Shown: piece after piece, positions 36,014 to 45,754 of the stretch
Layout: each line of letters starts with the position of its first letter
Numbering within the stretch: the stretch's first letter is position 1
From: Hyphomicrobium sp. CS1BSMeth3
GTDB lineage: Bacteria; Pseudomonadota; Alphaproteobacteria; Rhizobiales; Hyphomicrobiaceae
DNA: 64,000 nucleotides
Assembly (NCBI RefSeq): GCF_900117415.1
Contig: NZ_FPEI01000006.1
Span: 930,001 to 994,000, forward strand
Direction of reading: 5' to 3'
The notes under the pieces: model-generated
Told to the model about the DNA's origin: nothing
Seen by the model: the letters and a program-made list of their open reading frames with translations, nothing else
The model's database searches: none
Program-made: the position numbers and the translations under genes

Positions 36014-37417
36014 ATGTCCGAGACCCAGTCTTCCGGCGCCAGCGATGTTGCGACCGCGCTCGCCATACTCCGCCAGCGCTTCGGCGAGCGTTTCCAGACG
36101 GGCGAAGCCGTGCGGCGTCAGCACGCCCACACACTCACATGGCTGCCGAACCAGCCGCCTGATGCGGTGGTCTGGCCGGACAACACCGAGGAAGTGCAGG
36201 ACGTCGTGCGGATCGCCGGGACCCATCGCGTGCCGATCATTCCGTTCGGCGCCGGCACCTCGCTCGAAGGTCACTTGAATGCGCCGCGCGGCGGCATCTC
36301 GCTCGACTTCTCGCGCATGAACCGCATTCTCACGGTCAACGATCGTGATCTCGACGCGACCGTCGAAGCAGGCGTGTCGAGGAAGCAGCTCAATGATCAC
36401 CTGCGCGACATGGGTCTCTTCTTCCCCGTCGATCCGGGCGCCGAGGAAGCGACCATCGGCGGCATGAGCGCGACCCGCGCCTCGGGCACGACCGCCGTGC
36501 GCTACGGCACCATGCGCGAGAACGTGCTGAACGTGACCGCGGTGATGGCGGACGGCTCCGTGATCCGCACGGCGCGCCGTGCGCGAAAGTCCTCGGCCGG
36601 CTATGACCTCACCAAGCTGTTCGTCGGCTCGGAGGGCACGCTCGGCATCATGACTGAGGTGACCGTCAAGCTCTACGGCATCCCGGAAAGCATCCTCTCC
36701 GCCGTTTGTCCCTTCGAGAGCGTCGAAGGTGCATGCAATTCCGTGATCATGGCCATCCAGCTCGGCCTCGGCCTTGCACGCATGGAGCTGATCGACGAGG
36801 CGACCGTTCGCATCCTCAATGAGCAGGCCAAGCTGAACCTGCCCGTGAAGCCCATGCTCTTCCTCGAGTTCCACGGCACGGAAGCCGGCACGCGCGATCA
36901 GGTGCGCATCTTCGAGGAGATCGCACGCGGCGAAGGCGCCATTGGCTTCGACTGGGCCGAGAAGGAAGAGGACCGTCGCCGCCTCTGGAAGGCGCGCCAC
37001 GAGAGCTACTGGTCGGTGAAGACCGCGCACCCGGGCCGCGAAGCCATCGCGACGGACGTGTGCGTGCCCATCTCGCGGCTCGCCGAGTGCGTGGCCGAGA
37101 CGCTCGATGACATTCGCGCGTCAGGTCTCAGCGCGCCGATCGTCGGGCACGTGGGTGATGGCAATTTTCACACCATGCCCATGGTCGACATGTCGAACCC
37201 GAAGGAGATCGCGGCCGCGGAGGTCCTGATCGAGAAGATGGCCAAGCGCGCCATCGCCATGGACGGTACATGCACCGGCGAGCACGGCGTCGGCCAGGGC
37301 AAGATCAAGTATCTCAAGGCCGAGCACGGCCCTGCGCTGGCTGCCATGCGTGCGGTCAAGCAGGCGCTCGATCCGCAGAACATTCTCAATCCCGGCAAGA
37401 TCCTGCCGGCGGCATAA
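36014..37417 (+). CDS. FAD-linked D-2-hydroxyacid dehydrogenase (D-lactate dehydrogenase/GlcD-like)
   Basis: 467 aa. N-terminal PCMH/VAO-type FAD-binding domain (about 45-225: PDAVVWPDNTEEVQDVVRIA, IIPFGAGTSLEGH, FPVDPGAEEATIGGMSATRASGTTAVRYGTMRENVL, LFVGSEGTLGIMTEVTVKL) and C-terminal cap domain with the conserved GHVGDGNFHTMP (His ligands) and TGEHGVGQGK. Closest in style to cytochrome-linked D-lactate dehydrogenase (human LDHD type). Glycolate or D-2-hydroxyglutarate are alternatives. There is no iron-sulfur domain and no glcEF beside it. Electron acceptor inferred to be the respiratory chain. Its immediate upstream region is a palindromic repeat. Confidence 0.88.
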   Translation: MSETQSSGASDVATALAILRQRFGERFQTGEAVRRQHAHTLTWLPNQPPDAVVWPDNTEEVQDVVRIAGTHRVPIIPFGAGTSLEGHLNAPRGGISLDFSRMNRILTVNDRDLDATVEAGVSRKQLNDHLRDMGLFFPVDPGAEEATIGGMSATRASGTTAVRYGTMRENVLNVTAVMADGSVIRTARRARKSSAGYDLTKLFVGSEGTLGIMTEVTVKLYGIPESILSAVCPFESVEGACNSVIMAIQLGLGLARMELIDEATVRILNEQAKLNLPVKPMLFLEFHGTEAGTRDQVRIFEEIARGEGAIGFDWAEKEEDRRRLWKARHESYWSVKTAHPGREAIATDVCVPISRLAECVAETLDDIRASGLSAPIVGHVGDGNFHTMPMVDMSNPKEIAAAEVLIEKMAKRAIAMDGTCTGEHGVGQGKIKYLKAEHGPALAAMRAVKQALDPQNILNPGKILPAA

Positions 37418-37429
37418 TCGCACCTCCGG

Positions 37430-37816
37430 TGCGAGCGGGGCCTTGGCCCCGCACCCCAACCGGGGGACACCGCCGGACCCCCGTCTTTTATGAATTGGAG
37501 GGAGCGGCGAGCGCCCCCCTGTCCCTTCTCCCCGTCCTTTACGGGGAGAAGGTTAGGATGAGGGGCGGAAGCTTGTTCAAACCTCGACGTTTGCCGCCGC
37601 CCCTCACCCCGACCCTCTCCCCATTGAAGACAATGGGGAGAGGGGGAAGTGGGCGCGTCATACACTGCGCTGTCGCTCTGACCGCCGCGGGCATAGCGTT
37701 ACGGCAGGAGGCGACAGCGCCTCTTCCCGGCAGCCCGCGGCACTAAAGCAAACCGCCGCCGCGGGCATAGCACCACTGGGGAATGCGAAGCACCCCTTCC
37801 CAGCAGCCTGCGGCAC
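37430..37816. repeat. composite extragenic repeat, copy 3 (with two C modules)
   Basis: Starts just after the FAD dehydrogenase stop. Module A about 37430-37500 (CCCCGCACCCCAACC ... GACCCCCGTCTTTTATG-like), module B about 37520-37565 (CTTCTCCCCGTCC with TACGGGGAGAAG), module B' about 37600-37645 (CCCTCTCCCC/GGGGAGAGGG), then two C modules (about 37682-37743 and 37751-37812), each bounded by CCGCGGGCATAGC and AGCAGCC(C/T)GCGGCAC. No gene is supported between 37418 and 37827. Confidence 0.85.
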
Positions 37817-37827
37817 TAAAACAAAAG

Positions 37828-39402
37828 CTATCGCCGCACTTTCCGCTTGAGCTGCGCCGGGGTCATGACGCCCGTCGCGAGAATGACGGTGGCAAACAGC
37901 ACGACGCCGAACGTGACGAGCGCCGCAAGCCCGCTCGCCTGAACCATGAGGCCCGCGCCAGTCCGCATCCACGGCTCGAGCACGATACCCGCGACGATGA
38001 CGCCCGCGCCCATGAGCACGCTCGCGAGCGCGATCAGCGGCACGTTCCGTGCGAGGCGGTTGTCGATGATGAAATGTCCACGATGCTTGAGCGTGCCCCA
38101 AAGCATGACGGCGTTGACCCACGCGGCGATCGACGTCGCGAGCGCGATGCCGACGTGCGGCATGAAACCCGCAGCCTTGAAGCCGAAGAACAGAATGATG
38201 GAGCCCGCGGCATTGAGCACGAGGTTCACGCCCGCATAGCGCATGGGCGTTTTGGTGTCCTCATGCGCGAAGAAGCCCGGCTGCAAAACTTTGATGAGCA
38301 CGAAGGCCGGCAGCCCGATGGCAAAGGCGGCGAGCGCCCACGCTGTGGCCTGCGTATCGTCGTGCGTGAAGGCGCCACGCTCGAAGAGCACGCGGATGAT
38401 CGGCTCGGCGGCGACGAGCAGCGCCACTGCGGCCGGCAGCGTGAGCAGGAGCGCGAGCTCCATGCTGCGGTTCTGGCTGTCCATGGCGGCGGTGTGATTG
38501 CCAGCGCCGAGATGGCGCGAGAGATCAGGGAGCAGCACCACGCCGATCGCAACGCCGACAATGCCGAGCGGGAGCTGATAGAGGCGGTCGGCATAGTAGA
38601 GATAGGAGACGGCACTCGCTTCGAGCGAGGCGATGATCGTGCCGACCACGATGTTGATCTGCGTGATGCCGCCGGCAATCAACCCCGGAATGCCGAGCGC
38701 GAGGAGGCGCCGTACGCCTTCGGTCATGCGCGGAAGCCGCAGACGGAGCGCGAAGCCGGCGCGCTTCGCCGCAATCCAGAGCATGGCGAGTTGGAGGATA
38801 CCAGCGGCGAACACGCCCCAGACGAGCAGATAGCCGGCGGCTGGATCATTGTGATAGCCGCGCCAGTGCGCGATCAGCATGACGGCGACGAGCACGGCAT
38901 TGAGCACGATCGGCGCCGCGGCGGCGGCCATGTAGCGGTGCAGTGAATTGAGCAGGCCCGAGAGCAGCGCGACGAGCGACATGCACATGAGATAAGGGAA
39001 GGCGATCCGCGTCAGCGCTGTCGCCAGATCGAGTTTCTCAGGCTCGGTGGCGAATCCCGGCGCGAGGCCGAGCACGAGCCAGGGCATGGCGATCTGGGCG
39101 ATCGCGGTCACCAGCAGCAACACGGCGAAGAGCCCTGCGAGAGCTTCCTCGGCAAAAGCGTGCGCGGATCCATTGCCGTCGGCTTCGAGGCGCTTGGCAA
39201 AGAGCGGCACGAAGGCGGCATTGAATGCACCCTCCGCGAAGAGCCGCCGGAAGAGGTTCGGCATTCGGAAGGCGACGACGAAGGCGTCGGCGATCATGCC
39301 GGTGCCGAGCACGGCGGCGATCAGGATGTCGCGCAGGAAGCCGAGGACACGGCTCACCATGCTGAGCCCGCCGACCGTCGCGAAGGCGCTGTAGAGTCTC
39401 AT
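37828..39402 (-). CDS. murJ: MurJ lipid II flippase
   Basis: 524 aa, about 14 transmembrane helices of the MATE-like MOP superfamily. The N-terminus MRLYSAFATVGGLSMVSRVLGFLRDILIAAVLG is the typical MurJ/MviN start, with Arg residues lining the cavity (VSRVLGFLRD). Other marks are FVVAFRMPNLFRRLFAEGAFNAAFVP and YYADRLYQLPLGIVGVAIGVVLLPDLSRHLG. It moves lipid II to the periplasmic side for peptidoglycan synthesis. Starts 31 bases after the glnD stop, hence cotranscribed; a glnD-mviN order is common in alphaproteobacteria. The 39462 start is rejected as it extends into glnD. Confidence 0.96.
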   Translation of the reverse strand: MRLYSAFATVGGLSMVSRVLGFLRDILIAAVLGTGMIADAFVVAFRMPNLFRRLFAEGAFNAAFVPLFAKRLEADGNGSAHAFAEEALAGLFAVLLLVTAIAQIAMPWLVLGLAPGFATEPEKLDLATALTRIAFPYLMCMSLVALLSGLLNSLHRYMAAAAAPIVLNAVLVAVMLIAHWRGYHNDPAAGYLLVWGVFAAGILQLAMLWIAAKRAGFALRLRLPRMTEGVRRLLALGIPGLIAGGITQINIVVGTIIASLEASAVSYLYYADRLYQLPLGIVGVAIGVVLLPDLSRHLGAGNHTAAMDSQNRSMELALLLTLPAAVALLVAAEPIIRVLFERGAFTHDDTQATAWALAAFAIGLPAFVLIKVLQPGFFAHEDTKTPMRYAGVNLVLNAAGSIILFFGFKAAGFMPHVGIALATSIAAWVNAVMLWGTLKHRGHFIIDNRLARNVPLIALASVLMGAGVIVAGIVLEPWMRTGAGLMVQASGLAALVTFGVVLFATVILATGVMTPAQLKRKVRR

Positions 39403-39433
39403 GGGGCGCTGGATTGATCCGGTGGGGGTGCTC

Positions 39434-42343
39434 TCAGGCCGGTTGCTCGCCTGCAAGCACATGAATCAGTCGCGCCCGGATGGCTTCCTGGCGCTGGGGA
39501 GAGGTGATCTTCCTCCTGGTGAGATCAGTCACGTAGAATGTATCCACGGCCTTCTCGCCGAAGGTTGTGATGTGCGCCGAGTTGATGTCGAGATTGAGGT
39601 CGGAAAGCGCCGTCGTGACGTCATAGAGCAGGCCCGGCCGGTCGAGGCCGGACACCTCGATGACGGTGAAATGATCGGAGACGACATTGTCGATGACGAC
39701 CTCGGGCTCGACGGTGAACGTGTTGATGATCGACGGCGCCGCCATCTTCTTCGCCATGAGCGCGCTGAGGCGCACCTCGCCACGCAGCAGCTTTTCGATG
39801 GTATCTGCGATGCGGGTCGCGCGCCGGCGCTCGTCATCCTCGTGCTCGAAGGCGCGCTGGAGAAGGAATGTATCGAGGGCGAAACCGTCCCGCGTCGAGG
39901 CAATATAGGCGCCGACGATGTTTGCGCCGGCTGCCGCGCAGGCTCCTGCGAAGAGCGAGAGCACGCGGGGATGGTTCGGCGCGAGCAGCGAGAGCTCGGA
40001 TACGGCCGTGAAGGCATTGGTCGTGAAGTTCGTGCCGAACTTCTTTCCCGCGGCCTCGGTCTGCGCCATGAGCTGCATGTGCTCGACCTGCTTCGGCAGC
40101 GAGGTCTTGACCCAGTAGTCACCGTACTGGCGCTCGACGAAGGCCTGCACGCGATCTGCAGGCTCGTTACTGGCCTCTTTGCGGAAGGCTGCAATGGCGG
40201 TGTCCACCCGCTCGCTGAGCGCGACGGGTTGATAGGCGCCCGACAAGAGCGGCTCGGTCGCATAGTAGAGCGAGCGCAGGAGCTGACCCTTCCAGCCATT
40301 CCACGTGCTCGGACCCACGGCGCGGATGTCGGCGACCGTCAGCAGCAGCAGCAGGCGCAGGCGTTCGACGCTCTGCATGGTCTCGGCAAAATCGCGGATC
40401 GTCTTCGGGTCGGCAATGTCGCGGCTCTGCGCGATGTTGCTCATGAGGAGGTGGTTCTCGATGAGCCAGGCGACGAGCTCGGTCTCGGCGTCACTGAGGC
40501 CGAGGCGCGGACAAATTTTGCGCGCGATGCGGGCGCCGACGATCGAGTGATCCTCGTCGCGGCCCTTGCCGATGTCGTGGAGAAAGGCAGCCACGTAGAG
40601 CACGCGACGGTTGACGACGGTCTTGAAGATGTTGTGCGAGAGCGGGTGCTTGTCCGCGCTCTCGCCGCGCTCGATCTCCGAGACGACGCCGACCGTGCGG
40701 ATGAGATGCTCGTCCACCGTGTAATGGTGGTAGAGGTTGAACTGCATCATCGCGACAACGCGGCCGAACTCGGGGATCATGCGGCCGAGCACGCCCGCCT
40801 CGTTCATGCGCCGCAGTGTCACCTCGGGCGTGCCGCGCGCTGTCATGAGCCCGAGCAGGATGCGGTTGGCTTCCGGATCATTGCGCAGCTTGTCGTCGAT
40901 GAGGCGCAGCGACTGACGAATGAGGCGGATGGCCTGCGGGTGCAGCAGCGAGCCCGTTTCCTCGACTTGCGCGAAGTAGCGGATCAGATTGACCGGGTCG
41001 CGGCGGAAGACTTCCGGGTCAGCGACGTTCAGGCGGCCGTTGTCGATGCGAAAGGCGGTCGTGCGGCGCACGCGGCGGCGCATGCGCCAGCCCATGGGAT
41101 CGAGGAGCGCATCGAGCCGCGGCGAGAGCTTGAGCTGCTGCACCTCGAGCCACGCGCACAGGATCGTCGTCAGGTCGCCGACGTCCTTGGCGACCATGAA
41201 GTAGTGCTTCATGAAGCGCTCGACGGCTTTGAGGCCGAGGCGGCTCGCGTAGCCGAGAATGGCGGCGAGCTGCGGCTGGTACTCGAAGGTCAGCCGCTCC
41301 TCGGGCCGGCCCGTGAGAAAGTGCAGGTGACAGCGCACGGTCCAGAGGAAATCTTCGCAGCGCCGGAAAGTCGCCTGCTCCTCGGCCGTGAAGATCGGCT
41401 GGACGATCGGATCGCCGACGCCGGGGCCGCCGGCAAGATACTTCGCCAGCCAGTACAGCGTGTGCAGGTCGCGCAGGCCGCCCTTGCCGTCCTTGATGTT
41501 CGGCTCGACGCGGTAGCGCGAGGCGCCCGCGCGCTGATGGCGGGTCGCCCGCTCGGCGAGCTTGGCTTCGATGAAGGCGCGCTCGCCGCCCTTGACGACC
41601 TCGTCGCTGAAGCGGCGCACGAGCTCATCGAACAGCGGCCGGTCGCCGAGGATGTAGCGAGCATCGAGCAGCGCCGTGCAGATGGTCACGTCCGCGCGCG
41701 CGAGCTGCAGGCATTGGTCGACGGTGCGCGTCGCGTGGCCGACCTTCAGGCGCAGATCCCAGAGAATGTAGAGAATGTATTCGACGACGCTCTCGCCCCA
41801 GGGCGTCTGCTTGTAGGGCAGCAGGAACAGGAGATCGATGTCGGAGCCCGGCGCCAGCATGGCGCGGCCATAGCCGCCGGTCGCGACGATGGTGAGCCGC
41901 TCCGTATCCGCGGGATTGTTGCTGCGATAGACGTGCGCGCGTGTGTAGTCGAAGATGAGCGCGATGAGCTCGCCCATGAACGTGGACAGGCCCTCGGCAC
42001 AGCGGCGACCCTTGCCGTCGTGCAGGAGCTGCGCGCGGGCGCTCTCGCGTGCGCCGACCATGAGCTCGCGCAGACGCTCGACAACGGCCGCCCGCGCCAG
42101 CTCGGCGCTCTCGTCATGGGCGCGGAAGATGGCCGTCAGCTCGTGGCGGAGCGCGGTGGGGTCGAAATAGGGCGGATCGGGCAGCCGGTGGGCTTCCCGC
42201 TCTGGGGCCAGCGCATCCTTGACCAGAGTATCCATGCGGTCCGCTCTTGCGGCCCGATCGCGTACAGAGCCGTGCACCACGACCGCGCCAGCCGCGCCCG
42301 AATCGCTCAGGCGCCGTTCATCATACAACTCATGGGCGGGCAT
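39434..42343 (-). CDS. glnD: bifunctional uridylyltransferase/uridylyl-removing enzyme GlnD
   Basis: Up to 969 aa; a start at ATG 42235 (MDTLVKDALAPERE, 933 aa) is equally plausible as neither has a strong ribosome-binding site. Nucleotidyltransferase motif GGYGRAMLAPGSDIDLLFL (about 153-171), GlnE-like linker, HD phosphohydrolase domain (FLHDIGKGRDEDHSIVGARIA, about 590), and two C-terminal ACT domains (the last: VIEVSGLDRPGLLYDVTTALSDLNLDINSAHI). It adds UMP to PII when nitrogen is scarce and removes it when glutamine is high. Upstream of murJ, downstream of mutS in the minus direction. Confidence 0.96.
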   Translation of the reverse strand: MPAHELYDERRLSDSGAAGAVVVHGSVRDRAARADRMDTLVKDALAPEREAHRLPDPPYFDPTALRHELTAIFRAHDESAELARAAVVERLRELMVGARESARAQLLHDGKGRRCAEGLSTFMGELIALIFDYTRAHVYRSNNPADTERLTIVATGGYGRAMLAPGSDIDLLFLLPYKQTPWGESVVEYILYILWDLRLKVGHATRTVDQCLQLARADVTICTALLDARYILGDRPLFDELVRRFSDEVVKGGERAFIEAKLAERATRHQRAGASRYRVEPNIKDGKGGLRDLHTLYWLAKYLAGGPGVGDPIVQPIFTAEEQATFRRCEDFLWTVRCHLHFLTGRPEERLTFEYQPQLAAILGYASRLGLKAVERFMKHYFMVAKDVGDLTTILCAWLEVQQLKLSPRLDALLDPMGWRMRRRVRRTTAFRIDNGRLNVADPEVFRRDPVNLIRYFAQVEETGSLLHPQAIRLIRQSLRLIDDKLRNDPEANRILLGLMTARGTPEVTLRRMNEAGVLGRMIPEFGRVVAMMQFNLYHHYTVDEHLIRTVGVVSEIERGESADKHPLSHNIFKTVVNRRVLYVAAFLHDIGKGRDEDHSIVGARIARKICPRLGLSDAETELVAWLIENHLLMSNIAQSRDIADPKTIRDFAETMQSVERLRLLLLLTVADIRAVGPSTWNGWKGQLLRSLYYATEPLLSGAYQPVALSERVDTAIAAFRKEASNEPADRVQAFVERQYGDYWVKTSLPKQVEHMQLMAQTEAAGKKFGTNFTTNAFTAVSELSLLAPNHPRVLSLFAGACAAAGANIVGAYIASTRDGFALDTFLLQRAFEHEDDERRRATRIADTIEKLLRGEVRLSALMAKKMAAPSIINTFTVEPEVVIDNVVSDHFTVIEVSGLDRPGLLYDVTTALSDLNLDINSAHITTFGEKAVDTFYVTDLTRRKITSPQRQEAIRARLIHVLAGEQPA

Positions 42344-42618
42344 AGCGTATTTCAGCCCGCGCGGGAATAGGCAGGGCTGACAGGTTTAGGGGGCTTACGG
42401 ATGATCGCGCGGGGGAGTGCGTGCGGATCGCTCCGGGCCCGGAGCGCGCGAAAAGGAAACAGAGGTTGAATTGAGGCCAGCAAAAACTGGGCTGTGGATT
42501 GTCCTGTTCCCGCGGAAACAGCCAGACGGGCTACGCGTTGGCACAACAGAACCAAGCCCGGAGGTGTGCACGAGTCCTGGGCGAGCCACCGACCCCGTAA
42601 AGCCCCCCGGAGGAGGCC
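42344..42618. other. intergenic between glnD and a 40-residue gene
   Basis: 275 bases. glnD and the small + strand gene are divergent, so promoters for both should be here. A partial palindrome (CTGTT-CCGCGG-AACAG with two mismatches) is near 42507-42524. No gene recognised. Confidence 0.35.
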
Positions 42619-42741
42619 ATGCGCAAGCCCGCCCGTGCCATCACTGCCGACGAATACATCCGCCGTATTGATCGCTTGCTCCTGATCACAAGCACCGTGG
42701 TCGTCGTGCTCGCGGCCAGCCTCTTTGCTCAGATGACGTGA
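42619..42741 (+). CDS. 40-residue single-span membrane miniprotein
   Basis: ATG 42619 is preceded by a very strong ribosome-binding site (CCGGAGGAGG, 4 bases away). It reads MRKPARAITADEYIRRIDRLL followed by the hydrophobic LITSTVVVVLAASLFAQMT and a TGA at 42739. It is therefore a small inner-membrane protein with a basic cytoplasmic N-terminal helix and one transmembrane segment. The gene is convergent with mutS (16 bases between the two stops). No family recognised. Too short for standard gene callers to report, but the ribosome-binding site makes it credible. Confidence 0.6.
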   Translation: MRKPARAITADEYIRRIDRLLLITSTVVVVLAASLFAQMT

Positions 42742-42757
42742 CCTCGCCGTGTGGTGC

Positions 42758-45532
42758 TCAGCGGCCTGCCATCTGCCTGAGGCGATAGAGGGCCTCCAGC
42801 GCTTCCTTGGGGCTCATATCATCGGGATTGAGAGCGGCCACGGCTTCCGCGACCGGGTTTGCTCCCGCGGGCTGTGAAGCCGGTGATGTCGGGCGAGCGG
42901 CAGCAAAGAGCGGGAGGTCGTCGAGCGCCGGCGCGGCCCCCTCTGATCGGCGGTCATTCTTTTCCAGAAGCGCGAGCACCTCGCCCGCGCGCGAGATCAC
43001 CGGGCTTGGAAGGCCAGCAAGCTTGGCAACCTGGATGCCATAGCTGCGGTCGGCGGCGCCCGCGCGGACCTTGTGCAGGAAGACGATCTCGTCATTCCAC
43101 TCCTTGACCTCGATCGTGGCATTCGCCACCTCGGCGAGGCGGCCGGAGAGCGCCGTCAGCTCGTGATAGTGCGTCGCGAACAGCGCGCGGCAGCGGCAGA
43201 CATCATGCAGGTACTCGACGGTCGCCCAGGCAATGGAGAGGCCGTCGAAGGTTGCCGTTCCGCGGCCGATCTCGTCCAGAATGACGAGGCTTCGTTCGCC
43301 GGCCTGATTGAGAATGGCTGCCGTCTCGATCATCTCGACCATGAAGGTCGAGCGACCGCGCGCAAGATCATCGGCGGCGCCAACGCGCGAGAAGAGGCGG
43401 TCGACAATGCCGATGCGCACGCGCCGCGCCGGCACGAATGATCCCATCTGCGCGAGGACGGTGATCAGCGCATTCTGGCGCAGGAAGGTCGACTTGCCGG
43501 CCATGTTCGGCCCGGTGACGAGCCAGATGCGCCCTGTCGCAGCATCCTCGAGGCCCGTGCCGTCATTGCCGAGCACGCAGTCGTTCTCGACGAACGGGCC
43601 GGTCTTCGCCGCGCGGAGCGCCTGCTCGACCACGGGATGACGGCCGCCCTCGATCACGAGGGAGGTGCTCTCGTCCAGCTCCGGGCGGACGTAGTTGTCT
43701 TCCTCTGCCAGCTCCGCGAGGCCTGCCGCGACATCGATCTCGGCGAGAGCCTCGGCGAGCCTCGCGAGCGCCTGCTCCTCGGCGGCAATGGCGCGGGCGA
43801 GATCGTTGAAAACTTCCTGCTCGATAGCGAGCGCGCGCTCGGCGGCCCCTGCGATGCGGCCCTCGACCTCGACCAGCTCGGCAGTCGTGAAGCGGACGGC
43901 GTTCGCCATGGTCTGGCGATGGTTGAAGGTCTCGGAAAGAGGCTCCGCAAGCATGGGCCGCGCGCTCTGCGCGCCGACCTCGATATAGAAGCCGAGAATA
44001 TTGTTGTGGCGGACTTTGAGCGTCTTGATGCCGGTTTGCTCGACGTATTTGGCTTCAAGCGAAGTCATGACGCGGCGGCTGTCGTCGCGGAGCGCCTGCG
44101 CCTCGTCGAGATCGGCGCGAAAGCCCGCACGGACAAAACCGCCATCGCGGCGCTGATGCCCCGGCGTATCGACGAGCGCGCGCGTGAGCAGATCGGCGAG
44201 CGTTTCCTGCCCACTGCCGAGACTTTCAACGGCGCGCGCCAGTTCTGCGGGGAGCCCGATGGCGCCCGCCGCCGTCCCGAGAATGGCGCCGCACTGCTTT
44301 GCAGCTCCGAGCGCGTCGCGCACGGCGGCGAGATCGCGCGGATCGCCGCGACCTAGTGCCAGGCGCGATGCGGCGCGTGCGACATCGGGCGCACCCTTGA
44401 GAGCTTCGCGCAGGGTCTCCCGCGCTTGCGGCTCCGCGATCAGAAAGGCAATGGCATCGAGCCGCGCACCGATCTTGGCGGCATCGCGCAGCGGGCTTGC
44501 GAGGCGATTGGCGAGCTCCCGCGCACCGGGGCCTGTCACCGTCCGGTCGATGGCGGAGAGGAGACTTCCCTCGCGCTCGCCGCGCGTCGAGCGCAGCAAT
44601 TCGAGACTGTTCCGCGTCGCGGCGTCGATGACCAGCGTCGTCGCTGGTCCCGTGCGCCGTGGCGGCCGCAGCACCGGCCGCGCGCCGATCTGCGTGAGGT
44701 CGACATACTTGAGAAGTGCGCCGACAGCCGCCAACTCGGTGCGTGAGAACGTGCCGAACCCATCGAGCTCGGCCACGCCGAGGCGCTCGCGCAAGGTCCG
44801 CTCGCCGCCCATGCTGTCGAAGAACGACGTCGCCAGCGGCGTCAGTGCTGTTCCCGTGTGATCGGCGCAGGCGACGATCGTCTTGTCGTCCATGAGCCGG
44901 TCGGGGAGCAGGATCTCGCCGGACGCGAGACGCACCAGCTCGCCCGCGAGATCCGCAGCCGGCACGCTCGCGATCTCGAACTCGCCTGTCGAGATATCGA
45001 GCGAGGCAAGGGCGTGGCCGCTGTCGGCACCAGCAGATGCGAACAGCGCCGTCAGGTAATTGCGCGCACGCGCATCGAGGAGCGTGTCCTCGGTCAGCGT
45101 GCCTGGAGTCACGAGGCGCACGACATCGCGCTTCACGACAGCCTTCGAGCCGCGCTTCCTGGCTTCAGCCGGATCCTCGAGCTGCTCGCAGACGGCGACG
45201 CGGTAGCCCTTGCGAATGAGCTTCTGCAGATAGTCGTCGGCGCGATGCACGGGCACGCCGCACATGGGAATGTCCTGGCCGAGGTGCTTGCCACGCTTGG
45301 TCAGGACGATGCCCAGCGCCTGCGAGGCGACGACCGCATCATCGAAGAACAGCTCGTAGAAGTCGCCCATCCGGTACCAGAGGATGCTGTCCGGATTGGC
45401 CGCCTTGATCTCCAGGAACTGCGCCATGGACGGCGTGACGTCGCCGACGGGCGCGCGCACCTCCTCGGTGTTCGGCGGTGCGGCATCCTGCCCGTCGTCC
45501 TCGCTGCTGCCGCTTTTCGCGCGTCGTGCCAT
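42758..45532 (-). CDS. mutS: DNA mismatch repair protein MutS
   Basis: 924 aa. Mismatch-recognition motif in [12 protein letters not shown] (Phe-x-Glu), connector, lever and clamp domains, then the ATPase with Walker [15 protein letters not shown] (about 655), Walker [24 protein letters not shown], and the THYHELTAL motif. C-terminal dimerisation residues end [10 protein letters not shown]. It recognises mispaired bases and recruits MutL. The start at 45532 ([14 protein letters not shown]) is chosen; the longer reading from 45679 runs through the divergent promoter region and a direct repeat. Divergent from maeB. Confidence 0.97.
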   Translation of the reverse strand: MARRAKSGSSEDDGQDAAPPNTEEVRAPVGDVTPSMAQFLEIKAANPDSILWYRMGDFYELFFDDAVVASQALGIVLTKRGKHLGQDIPMCGVPVHRADDYLQKLIRKGYRVAVCEQLEDPAEARKRGSKAVVKRDVVRLVTPGTLTEDTLLDARARNYLTALFASAGADSGHALASLDISTGEFEIASVPAADLAGELVRLASGEILLPDRLMDDKTIVACADHTGTALTPLATSFFDSMGGERTLRERLGVAELDGFGTFSRTELAAVGALLKYVDLTQIGARPVLRPPRRTGPATTLVIDAATRNSLELLRSTRGEREGSLLSAIDRTVTGPGARELANRLASPLRDAAKIGARLDAIAFLIAEPQARETLREALKGAPDVARAASRLALGRGDPRDLAAVRDALGAAKQCGAILGTAAGAIGLPAELARAVESLGSGQETLADLLTRALVDTPGHQRRDGGFVRAGFRADLDEAQALRDDSRRVMTSLEAKYVEQTGIKTLKVRHNNILGFYIEVGAQSARPMLAEPLSETFNHRQTMANAVRFTTAELVEVEGRIAGAAERALAIEQEVFNDLARAIAAEEQALARLAEALAEIDVAAGLAELAEEDNYVRPELDESTSLVIEGGRHPVVEQALRAAKTGPFVENDCVLGNDGTGLEDAATGRIWLVTGPNMAGKSTFLRQNALITVLAQMGSFVPARRVRIGIVDRLFSRVGAADDLARGRSTFMVEMIETAAILNQAGERSLVILDEIGRGTATFDGLSIAWATVEYLHDVCRCRALFATHYHELTALSGRLAEVANATIEVKEWNDEIVFLHKVRAGAADRSYGIQVAKLAGLPSPVISRAGEVLALLEKNDRRSEGAAPALDDLPLFAAARPTSPASQPAGANPVAEAVAALNPDDMSPKEALEALYRLRQMAGR

Positions 45533-45558
45533 CCCGTTGCCGCCCCCGGCTGCTCCCC

Positions 45559-45601
45559 GTCCCGACCACATGGCGCCCTGGTCGTCCCGACCACATGGCG
45601 C
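45559..45601. repeat. direct repeat in the mutS/maeB divergent region
   Basis: The 18-base sequence GTCCCGACCACATGGCGC occurs at 45559-45576 and again at 45584-45601, a 25-base period. It lies between the divergent start codons, 27 bases upstream of mutS and about 150 bases upstream of maeB. It may be a binding site or a simple duplication. Confidence 0.6.
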
Positions 45602-45754
45602 ATGGTGCAGTGCGAGGCAAGTGGCGAGTTGTGCACAGCCTGTGCGCGGCTTATCGTCCAAGGGAAATTTAGCGATCAACTGCGCCGCATTGCTCGGGGG
45701 CTACCGGCCCTCGAGGCAATCACGTGGGCGCACAAGAGACGGGGAAATGCCCTC

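Noticed and set aside
37500-37816. CRISPR-like repeats
   Set aside because: The repeating units are hairpin modules of different kinds, not identical direct repeats with unique spacers, and there are no cas genes.
39401-42370. A 989-codon open frame on the + strand opposite glnD
   Set aside because: Antisense of a well-supported glnD in a high-GC genome; its translation is Arg/Asp/Ala-rich with no domain. Such frames arise from codon bias.
44858-45754. Long N-terminal extension of maeB (about 300 residues upstream)
   Set aside because: It runs antisense through mutS; the malic enzyme family starts at 45755 with MAADTPAIKF.
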